From assembly GCA_028875085.1 (NCBI GenBank), contig JAPPFU010000272.1, positions 1 through 5,076 on the forward strand: 5,076 nt of DNA, read 5' to 3'. A program made the position numbers and the translations under genes. Below are positions 1 through 4,480 of the stretch, in pieces (position 1 is the stretch's first letter; the number at the start of each line of letters is the position of its first letter). The notes beneath the pieces are model-generated. The model was given only the letters and a program-made list of their open reading frames with translations, was not told the origin of the DNA and ran no database searches. This DNA comes from Chloroflexota bacterium. Its GTDB lineage: Bacteria > Chloroflexota > Dehalococcoidia > Lucifugimonadales > Australimonadaceae.

Positions 1-428
1 CCCTTGGTGAAGCCGAGGGTGTCCGCCGCGCCCCAGCGCTCGACGATGCGCCCGTCCGCCACGCGGAAGACGTTGAGCACGTCGAGACGGTAGTAGCGCC
101 CGGTGGGCGGCGCGCCCCGGTAGGTGTTGCGGTGCGTGCCGCGCTCGGAGCCGCGCACCACCACGCGGTCGCCTTCCGCGATGATGGCGTCGAAGGTGGA
201 GTGGAGGTCGGGGAAGGCGTCCGCCGCGTCGGGCAGGGCGGCCCGCAGCGGGGCGAACCAGTGCTTCACCGTCTCCGCGGCGCCGTCCGCATCCCCGTAG
301 GGGTTGTGGTCGAGGCAATCGGCGGCGAGCAACTCCTCGGCGGTCTCCAACTTGCCCATGTTGAAGACTTCGTCCCACAACCGCCTGACGACGGCCTTGG
401 AGGCGATGGTCTGCTCCGCGGCAGTCAT
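1..428 (-). CDS. SnoaL-like / ester cyclase family protein (NTF2-like fold), C-terminus cut by window edge
   Basis: The frame from the ATG at 426-428 stays open to base 1, giving 142 residues without a stop. Translated by eye, it has an N-terminal helix with 'LWDEVFNMGKLETAEELL' (18-34), then 'DHNP' (40-43), 'LPDAADAFPDLHSTFDAIIA' (65-84), 'EGDRVVVRGSERGTH' (85-99), 'GAPPTGR' (105-111) and 'FRVADGRIVERWGAADTLGF' (121-140). This order (D-H-x-P, PDL, EGD-x-V-x-R, GTH, PPTG, FR-x-x-DG-x-I-x-x-W) is the signature of the SnoaL-like polyketide cyclase/ester cyclase family of NTF2-like proteins. Members are usually 130-150 residues, so only a short tail should be missing. The fold is a cone-shaped barrel that binds small hydrophobic substrates; SnoaL itself closes a ring by aldol condensation, but most family members have unknown substrates. 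No Shine-Dalgarno is visible. The start lies two bases after the upstream hydrolase stop (TAG-CG-ATG), so translation is probably coupled. Family assignment is firm; substrate is unknown. Confidence 0.85.
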   Translation of the reverse strand, partial: MTAAEQTIASKAVVRRLWDEVFNMGKLETAEELLAADCLDHNPYGDADGAAETVKHWFAPLRAALPDAADAFPDLHSTFDAIIAEGDRVVVRGSERGTHRNTYRGAPPTGRYYRLDVLNVFRVADGRIVERWGAADTLGFTK

Positions 429-430
429 CG

Positions 431-1201
431 CTAGCCGGCGGCGGCCTGCTCGGCGCGGCTGAGGCAGCGCTCGTAGAACGCCCACACCTTCTGCCACGCG
501 TCCGCCGCCTGCTCGGCGCGGTAGGCGGGGCGCTCCCAACTGAAGAAGGCGTGGCCGGCGCCGTCGTAGCGGTGGAACTCGTACTCCTTGCCGTGCCGCC
601 GCAGCGCCTCCTCCGTCGCGTTCACCTGTGCCACGTCCGGGTCGGCGTCGTCGTTGCCGAAGATGCCGAGGATGGGGCAGCCGATGTCGGGCGTCATGTC
701 GATGACGGAGACGGGCTGGTTGGCGGAGATGCGCTCAGGTGAGGCGATGACGTTGCCTCCCCAGCAGTCCACCGTCGCGTCCACGTCGAGCCGAGCGGCG
801 GCCATGTAGGCGACGCGCCCGCCGGAGCAGAAGCCGATGACGCCGATGCGCCCAACCTCGAAACCGCCGCCGCCGGAGCGCAGGTAGTCGAGCCCGGCTT
901 GGAGGTCGCCCAGCATCTCCTCGTCGTTCAGCCCGCCCTGGCCGCGCACGTGCTGCATGCGCTCGGCGCGGGGGAGGTCGGGGATGCGCTCTTGGACGTT
1001 GGGGCAGATGGCTGCGTAGTCGTGATGGGCGAAGCGCCGCGCCGTCTCGAAACTCTCCTCGTCCCAACCCGGCATGTGGTGCGCGATGAGCACGCCGGGG
1101 AAGGGGCCTGGCCCCGGAGGGCGCGCCACGTAGGCGCGAATGGACAGGCCGCCGTGGCCCGTCAGCCGGATGGTCTCCGCAATCATGTCGCCTGCCGCCA
1201 T
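431..1201 (-). CDS. Dienelactone hydrolase family protein (alpha/beta hydrolase)
   Basis: This 256-residue protein has the dienelactone hydrolase (DLH) fold and length (usual range about 230-260). The nucleophile elbow is 'GFCSGG' with Cys125. The acid is in 'FGNDDADP' (Asp184/185), and the catalytic His217 is in 'GAGHAFF', so a Cys-Asp-His triad can be read directly. A 'CPNV' strand follows the first helix (66-69), as usual. Two residues differ from the classical chlorocatechol enzyme by by-eye alignment: the glutamate that pairs with the cysteine ('QEIFG') is His42 here ('HHMPG'), and the arginine shortly after the catalytic histidine is not present. The substrate may therefore be an ester or lactone other than dienelactone. 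No signal peptide is seen, so it is likely cytoplasmic. The ATG at 1201 is preceded by GGAGGAGG (1208-1215) at 6 bases, which favours it over Met6. It is probably co-transcribed with the downstream SnoaL-like gene, from a promoter in the gap after pyruvate kinase. Confidence 0.9.
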   Translation of the reverse strand: MAAGDMIAETIRLTGHGGLSIRAYVARPPGPGPFPGVLIAHHMPGWDEESFETARRFAHHDYAAICPNVQERIPDLPRAERMQHVRGQGGLNDEEMLGDLQAGLDYLRSGGGGFEVGRIGVIGFCSGGRVAYMAAARLDVDATVDCWGGNVIASPERISANQPVSVIDMTPDIGCPILGIFGNDDADPDVAQVNATEEALRRHGKEYEFHRYDGAGHAFFSWERPAYRAEQAADAWQKVWAFYERCLSRAEQAAAG

Positions 1202-1207
1202 GGATCG

Positions 1208-1215
1208 CCTCCTCC
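1208..1215 (-). promoter_or_regulatory. Ribosome binding site of the dienelactone hydrolase gene
   Basis: On the minus strand this reads GGAGGAGG, 6 bases before the ATG at 1199-1201. It supports this start over the second Met codon five codons downstream. Confidence 0.75.
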
Positions 1216-1234
1216 GCCGTTGTGTGCTCCGCCT

Positions 1235-1263
1235 GTATTAGCCGCTGCGTGCGCCGCTGTCAA
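1235..1263 (-). promoter_or_regulatory. Candidate sigma70-type promoter for the hydrolase/cyclase pair
   Basis: The minus strand has a perfect -35 hexamer TTGACA (1258-1263), a 17-base spacer, then TAATAC (1235-1240) in the only AT-rich patch of the 78-base gap. The -10 matches consensus at only three of six positions, so the call rests mainly on the -35 and the spacing. The predicted start near 1228 would give a leader of about 27 bases containing the GGAGGAGG site. Confidence 0.45.
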
Positions 1264-1292
1264 CGCCGGGCGCCGGACGTTACAGCCCGGCG
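1264..1292 (-). terminator. Hairpin over the pyruvate kinase stop codon, possible terminator
   Basis: CGCCGGGC (1264-1271) and GCCCGGCG (1285-1292) form a perfect 8-bp stem with a 13-base loop containing the pyruvate kinase TAA (1280-1282). On the minus strand the stem is followed by GTTGACA, not a U-tract, so it is a weak candidate for an intrinsic terminator. It directly abuts the TTGACA hexamer of the candidate promoter. The same 9-mer CGCCGGGCG also occurs inside coding sequence here, so GC bias may explain it. Confidence 0.3.
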
Positions 1293-2704
1293 CGGGAGGC
1301 AGTGCGGATGGTGATGAGGTTGGTGAGGCCGCGGCCCAGCACGGGCGACGAGCCGAGCACGAGCACGCGCGCGCCGCCCTCCACCAGGCCTCGGCGCAGG
1401 AGCGTTTGCAGGCCGTACTCCACCATCACCGCCGAATCGCCCGACGCCAGGTCGGCGAGGACGGGCGTTACGCCGTAGATGAGCGCCAGGCGGCGACGCA
1501 CGACGGGGTCGGTGGTCATCGCGTAGATGGGCGCGCGGGGGCGCTGGTGCGACACCAGTTCCGCCGAGTGGCCCGACCTTGTGAACACGAGCAGCGCGTC
1601 CGCCTGCAGGTCGTCGGCCAGGGAGACGGCGTGGGCGGCCATAAGGTGCCCCTGCTCGTTGGTGGGATAGGAGAAGCGCGCCTGCTCGGAGTTCGCCTCC
1701 GTCTCCACGGCGATGCGCGCCATAGTCTCCACGGCGTGGATGGGGTAGCTGCCCACCGCCGTCTCCGCCGAGAGCATCAGCGCGTCCGTGCCGTCGAGGA
1801 TGGCGTTGGCCACGTCGGACGCCTCGGCGCGCGTGGGCGTGGGGCGCGACACCATCGACTCGAGCATCTGCGTGGCGGTGATGACGGGGACGCCCATCTC
1901 GATGGCGCGCCGGATGATGCGCTTCTGCGCCATCGGCACGCGCTCCGGCGAGAGTTCTACGCCGAGATCGCCCCGCGCCACCATCACCCCGTCGCTGGCG
2001 GTCAGGATCCCGTCCAGGTCGGCCAGCGCCTCGGGGTGTTCGATCTTGGCGATGATGGGCGAGCGCCCGCCCAGGCTGTGGAGTAGGCGGCGGCACTCCA
2101 GCAGGTCGTCGCGGCGGCGCACGAAGCTCAGCGCCACATAGTCCACGCCCTGCTCGACGCCGAACGCCATGTCCGCGCGGTCCTTATCGGTGAGCGGTGG
2201 GACGGAGACGGCGGTGTCAGGCAGGTTGACGCCCTTGTGCGCGCCGAGGCATCCGCCCTGCTCGACGCGCGCCCGCACGCGAACGGCGCCTTGCGACTCC
2301 ACCCGCAGCACCATCGTCCCGTCGGCGATGAGGATGCGGTCGCCGACGCGCAGGTCGGCGGCGAAGCCGGAGTGGGGCACGGCGACCAGTCCGTCCGCGC
2401 TCGTCTCCGCGTCGCCGGCCACGACGACGACCGCGTCCTCCTCGAGAGCGACCTCGCCGTCGGCCAATTCACCGGTGCGCAGGCGCGGGCCTTGGATGTC
2501 TTGGAGCACGGCGACCGCCTTGTCCTCCTCCTCGGCGGCGGCGCGGATGATGGGAATGGCCTCGGCCAGCTCTTCGTGCGTAGCGTGGGCGGCGTTGAGG
2601 CGGAAGACGTTGACGCCCGCGCGCACGGCGCCGCGCAGGCGCGGTCGGCTCGCCAGGGAGGGGCCCCAGGTGGCGACGATCTTGGTGTGGCGGTAGGCGT
2701 CCAT
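1280..2704 (-). CDS. pyk: Pyruvate kinase
   Basis: The product catalyses the last step of glycolysis, phosphoenolpyruvate + ADP to pyruvate + ATP, in the cytoplasm, normally as a tetramer. From the ATG at 2704 it is 474 residues, near the usual 470-480. In order it shows 'TKIVATWGPS' (7-16), 'FRLN' (34-37), 'LQDIQGPRLRTG' (67-78), the small B domain, 'KGVNLPDT' (157-164), 'ALSFVR' (191-196), 'IAKIEHPEA' with catalytic Lys220 and metal ligand Glu222, 'MVARGDLGVE' with Asp246, 'ITATQM' with Thr278, 'RPTPTRAEASDVANAILDGTDALMLSAETAVG' (287-318), and the C-terminal domain ('RSGHSAELVS', 'TNLITI'). Lys220, Glu222, Asp246 and Thr278 fall at the E. coli PykF numbers. The start at 2704 is preferred because AGGA (2713-2716) lies 8 bases before it; an ATG at 2713 would add three residues but has no spaced ribosome site. 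Residues at the potassium site look altered (Ala39, Ser112). It is divergent from the ABM gene. Confidence 0.97.
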   Translation of the reverse strand: MDAYRHTKIVATWGPSLASRPRLRGAVRAGVNVFRLNAAHATHEELAEAIPIIRAAAEEEDKAVAVLQDIQGPRLRTGELADGEVALEEDAVVVVAGDAETSADGLVAVPHSGFAADLRVGDRILIADGTMVLRVESQGAVRVRARVEQGGCLGAHKGVNLPDTAVSVPPLTDKDRADMAFGVEQGVDYVALSFVRRRDDLLECRRLLHSLGGRSPIIAKIEHPEALADLDGILTASDGVMVARGDLGVELSPERVPMAQKRIIRRAIEMGVPVITATQMLESMVSRPTPTRAEASDVANAILDGTDALMLSAETAVGSYPIHAVETMARIAVETEANSEQARFSYPTNEQGHLMAAHAVSLADDLQADALLVFTRSGHSAELVSHQRPRAPIYAMTTDPVVRRRLALIYGVTPVLADLASGDSAVMVEYGLQTLLRRGLVEGGARVLVLGSSPVLGRGLTNLITIRTASRAGL

Positions 2705-2712
2705 AGGCCGCA

Positions 2713-2717
2713 TCCTA
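2713..2717 (-). promoter_or_regulatory. Weak ribosome binding site choosing the pyruvate kinase start
   Basis: The minus strand reads TAGGA here. Its AGGA core is 8 bases before the ATG at 2704 but directly abuts or overlaps the ATG at 2713. This is why the shorter start is preferred; the match is only four or five bases. Confidence 0.4.
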
Positions 2718-2724
2718 TGATAGG
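2714..2724. promoter_or_regulatory. Palindrome CCTAT-G-ATAGG, possible shared -10 for divergent transcription
   Basis: Five-base arms flank a single central G, between the divergent pyruvate kinase and ABM genes. The plus strand reads TATGAT (2716-2721) and the minus strand TATCAT (2722 to 2717), each five of six matches to the -10 consensus. No good -35 lies 17 bases upstream on either strand. The plus-strand start would fall near 2728, and the minus-strand start near 2710, just before the ATG at 2704. It could instead be an operator half-site pair or chance. Confidence 0.35.
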
Positions 2725-2760
2725 CCGCGATGGGCTAGACTCGCTCCAACCCTAGCGTGC

Positions 2761-2767
2761 GAGGAAG
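2761..2767 (+). promoter_or_regulatory. Ribosome binding site of the LsrG-like gene
   Basis: GAGGAAG sits just before the ATG at 2771, with 6 bases between GAGG and the start codon. It fixes the start of this short gene. Confidence 0.65.
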
Positions 2768-2770
2768 CCT

Positions 2771-3073
2771 ATGTTTGTGCTGATGGTCGATATCCACGTG
2801 AAGCCGGAGGGGCGGGAGGCGTTCGTCTCCGCGATCAGCGAGAACGCCGCTGCCTCCAACCAGGAGCCCGGCTGCCTCAAATTCGACGTGTCGCAGGACG
2901 GCGAAGACGCCGACCGCTTCTACCTGTACGAGGTGTACCGCGAAGAGGCGGACCTGGACGCGCACCGCGAGACGGCGCACTTCAAGAAGTACGCCGCCGC
3001 GTCCGCCGACCTGATGGCACAGCCGCCCGCGCGCCGCACGGCACGGATGGTCTACTCGCCCTTGCTGGGTTAG
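2771..3073 (+). CDS. Antibiotic biosynthesis monooxygenase (ABM) domain protein, LsrG/YgiN-like
   Basis: This 100-residue single-domain protein fits the dimeric ferredoxin-like ABM family (usually 95-110 residues). Visible features are the opening strand 'MFVLMVDIHVKPEGREAF' (1-18), 'SNQEPGCLKFDV' (29-40), 'DADRFYLYEVYREEADLDAH' (46-65) and 'HFKKYAAA' (70-77). The pattern 'E-P-G-x-L-x-F-D-V-x-Q-D ... RFY-x-YE-x-Y-x-x-E-x-x-x-x-x-H' closely resembles E. coli LsrG, which isomerises phosphorylated autoinducer-2 (P-DPD), more than YgiN quinol monooxygenase; this comparison is from memory. Family members act without metal or flavin. No lsr transport or kinase genes are present, so an AI-2 role is not supported; a general role on small carbonyl or quinol compounds is as likely. 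Its stop overlaps the stop of the convergent decarboxylase-family gene. Domain assignment is firm; substrate is uncertain. Confidence 0.9.
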   Translation: MFVLMVDIHVKPEGREAFVSAISENAAASNQEPGCLKFDVSQDGEDADRFYLYEVYREEADLDAHRETAHFKKYAAASADLMAQPPARRTARMVYSPLLG

Positions 3074-3396
3074 GCGTTCAGGCCGAGCGCCTGGTTGGCC
3101 GTCGCGTAGGCGTTGACCGCCACGGGCCAGCCGCCGTAGAAGGCCATGTGCTGGAACACCTCGGCCAACTCTTCCTGTGTGACGCCGTTGTCGATGGCGC
3201 GCAGGATGTGGCCGCGCAGTTGGTCGGTGCGGTAGAGGACGGTGAGCGCGGCTACGGTGATGAGGCTGCGGTCGCGCTTGGAGAGGCCCGGGCGCTCCCA
3301 CACGTCGCCGAACAGCACGTCGCGCGTCAGCTCTCCGAAGCGGGGCATCAGGGGGTTCCACGGACCGGAGGTTGGGGTTGGGGCAGGGGTCGTCAT
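3070..3396 (-). CDS. Carboxymuconolactone decarboxylase (CMD) family protein, PcaC-like
   Basis: This 108-residue protein shows the CMD core: 'FGDVWERPGLSKRDRSLITVAAL' (29-51), 'LRGHILRAIDNGVTQEELAEVFQHMAFYGGWP' (60-91) and 'AVNAY' (93-97). The 'GD-x-W-x-RPGL ... RSLIT-x-A ... H-x-x-x-A-x-x-NGVT-x-x-E' order matches PcaC (4-carboxymuconolactone decarboxylase of the protocatechuate pathway) rather than AhpD. There is no cysteine, so the CxxC peroxidase-type redox chemistry of AhpD is excluded. His63 and His83 are candidate active-site residues. No other protocatechuate genes are nearby, so the exact substrate is open. The frame stays open far upstream across the antisense of the oxidoreductase, but the ATG at 3396 is chosen because GAGGAG lies 7 bases before it and homology begins just after it. 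It is divergent from the quinone oxidoreductase and convergent with the ABM gene, sharing four bases at the stop codons. Confidence 0.92.
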   Translation of the reverse strand: MTTPAPTPTSGPWNPLMPRFGELTRDVLFGDVWERPGLSKRDRSLITVAALTVLYRTDQLRGHILRAIDNGVTQEELAEVFQHMAFYGGWPVAVNAYATANQALGLNA

Positions 3397-3403
3397 CGGC
3401 GGT

Positions 3404-3409
3404 CTCCTC
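3404..3409 (-). promoter_or_regulatory. Ribosome binding site fixing the CMD-family start
   Basis: The minus strand reads GAGGAG, 7 bases before the ATG at 3394-3396. It rules out the much longer in-frame reading that would begin near 4422 inside the opposite gene. Confidence 0.7.
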
Positions 3410-3430
3410 GTGAGGGCAAGGTTGCGGCCG

Positions 3431-3436
3431 AGTGTA
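3431..3436 (-). promoter_or_regulatory. Possible -10 element for the CMD-family gene
   Basis: TACACT on the minus strand (four of six -10 matches, TAnnnT form) lies in the divergent gap. It would place the transcript start near 3424 with a leader of about 28 bases that includes the GAGGAG site. No convincing -35 was found, because the GC hairpin at 3454-3474 fills that position. Confidence 0.25.
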
Positions 3437-3453
3437 CCTGAGGCGCGGCCTAG

Positions 3454-3474
3454 CGCCCGGCGCCGCGCCGGGCG
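3454..3474. repeat. Perfect 9-bp inverted repeat in the divergent CMD/oxidoreductase gap
   Basis: CGCCCGGCG (3454-3462), a 3-base spacer and CGCCGGGCG (3466-3474) form a tight hairpin or dyad between the two divergent genes. It is followed on the plus strand by GACAAT (3474-3479), a possible -10 for the oxidoreductase. It could be an operator controlling both genes, a GC-rich structural element, or chance in a GC-rich background. The same 9-mers also occur once each inside coding sequence (4202-4210 and 4852-4860). Confidence 0.5.
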
Positions 3475-3495
3475 ACAATGGGCGCGACACCATCC

Positions 3496-3502
3496 GAGGA
3501 GG
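3496..3502 (+). promoter_or_regulatory. Ribosome binding site selecting the GTG start of the oxidoreductase
   Basis: GAGGAGG lies 8 bases before the GTG at 3511 but 17 bases before the ATG at 3520. The GTG is therefore the likely start, adding 'MKA' before the second Met. Confidence 0.75.
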
Positions 3503-3510
3503 CGTAAGCA

Positions 3511-4476
3511 GTGAAAGCAATGCAGTTCGACGCGCCCGGCCCGCCCGAGGCGCTCCACCTGGTGGACGTTCCCAAGCCGGAGGCGGGGCCTGGCGAGGTG
3601 CTTGTTGCCATCGCCGCCATCGGCGTGAACTTTGCCGAGGCTGGGCGGAGGCGCGGCACGTTTCCGCTGCCCCACGGCCAATCGCTCCCCCACATCCCGG
3701 GTTACGAGTGCGCGGGCGTAGTGGAGGCGGTCGGCGACGGCGTAGAGGGCTTCGCGCCCGGCGACCGCGTGCTGACGCGCGGCTACGCCCACACCTACGC
3801 CGAGTACGCCGCGGTGTCCGCGAGCGCCGTCTACCACATCCCGCCCGGGCTGTCGTTCGAGAGCGCCGCCGCGATATCGGGCATGTACTCCACGGCGTGG
3901 CAGAACGTCGTCAATCGAGGCAACGTGCAGTCGGGCGAGACAGTGCTCGTCCAGGCGTGCGCCAGCGGCGTCGGCATCGCCAATGTCCAGGTCGCCAAGC
4001 ATCGGGGCGCGACGGTCATCGGAACGGCCAGTTCCGACGAGAAGTTGGCGTGGGCGGCCACGCTGGGCGTCGACCACGGCGTCAACTACGCGACCCACGA
4101 CTTCGTGGAGGAGGCGAAGCGGCTGACGGACGGCAAGGGCGTGCCGGTCATCATCGACGGCGTGGGCGGCGAGACCTTTCTGCAGGGGCTGAAGGCGCTG
4201 GCGCCGGGCGGACGCATCGTCGTCTACGGCGTCGCGGGCGGCCAGCGCCAAGTGACGGTGACCATCCCCGAGTTGTGGTTCACCAACCTCACGGTGATCG
4301 GCTCCGGCTCGAGCGGCGTGAGCCGCGAGGACTTCGAGCGGGTGATCGGCTTGGTTGCGGACGGGACGCTCCAAACGCCCATCGACCGCACGTGGCCGTT
4401 GGAGCAGGCGGCGGAGGCGCACCGCTACTTGGAGGAGCGCCGCGTGCGCGGCAAGCTGGTGCTCACGGTCGGATAG
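3511..4476 (+). CDS. NADPH:quinone oxidoreductase family protein (zinc-free MDR superfamily)
   Basis: This 321-residue medium-chain dehydrogenase/reductase (MDR) protein matches the usual quinone reductase length (320-330). The N-terminal GroES-like domain shows 'MKAMQFDAPGPPEAL' (1-15), 'GEVLVAIAAIGVNFAEAGRRRG' (28-49), 'PHIPGYECAGVVEAVGDGV' (60-78) and 'GDRV' (84-87). The Rossmann domain has 'VLVQACASGVGIANVQVAK' (145-163), whose A-x-x-G-V-G motif binds NADP(H), then 'GVDHGVNY' (186-193), 'DGVGGETF' (216-223) and 'APGGRIVVYG' (231-240); the C-terminus closes with 'GKLVLTVG'. The structural and catalytic zinc ligands of alcohol dehydrogenases are absent, which points to quinone or enone reduction in the cytoplasm. 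Known members reduce quinones or alpha,beta-unsaturated carbonyls with NADPH. The start is GTG with a strong ribosome site. It is divergent from the CMD-family gene and ends 4 bases from the convergent methyltransferase stop, leaving no room for a separate terminator. Confidence 0.95.
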   Translation: MKAMQFDAPGPPEALHLVDVPKPEAGPGEVLVAIAAIGVNFAEAGRRRGTFPLPHGQSLPHIPGYECAGVVEAVGDGVEGFAPGDRVLTRGYAHTYAEYAAVSASAVYHIPPGLSFESAAAISGMYSTAWQNVVNRGNVQSGETVLVQACASGVGIANVQVAKHRGATVIGTASSDEKLAWAATLGVDHGVNYATHDFVEEAKRLTDGKGVPVIIDGVGGETFLQGLKALAPGGRIVVYGVAGGQRQVTVTIPELWFTNLTVIGSGSSGVSREDFERVIGLVADGTLQTPIDRTWPLEQAAEAHRYLEERRVRGKLVLTVG

Positions 4477-4480
4477 GCGG

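Noticed and set aside
899..2086. A 395-residue plus-strand open frame opposite the hydrolase and pyruvate kinase
   Set aside because: Its translation is biased to Arg, Gly, His, Val and Ala with no family resemblance. It is the antisense of two well-supported genes and is explained by GC-rich codon usage.
1260..2096. A 278-residue minus-strand frame inside pyruvate kinase
   Set aside because: It is a frame-shifted shadow rich in Arg, Pro, His and Gly; the true frame is a complete pyruvate kinase.
2703..2728. Nine-base direct repeat ATAGGCCGC at 2703-2711 and 2720-2728
   Set aside because: It is short, one copy lies in the pyruvate kinase start region, and there are only two copies. It is more likely chance or a side effect of the palindrome between them than a regulator site.
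431..3396. A beta-ketoadipate or chlorocatechol degradation cluster (dienelactone hydrolase plus CMD-family gene)
   Set aside because: The two genes are not in one transcription unit, pyruvate kinase and an ABM gene lie between them, no dioxygenase or cycloisomerase is present, and the hydrolase lacks the classical substrate-binding residues.
1264..3474. A shared intergenic palindrome family (CGCCGGGCG arms at 1264-1292 and 3454-3474)
   Set aside because: The same 9-mer occurs in coding sequence at 4202-4210 and its complement at 4852-4860, where it encodes an ordinary 'APGG' motif. GC bias explains the recurrence.
3070..4422. A 450-residue minus-strand reading frame running through the whole oxidoreductase gene into the CMD-family protein
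   Set aside because: Only its last 108 residues look like a protein family. The upstream part is the antisense of a clear quinone oxidoreductase, and a strong ribosome site supports the start at 3396.
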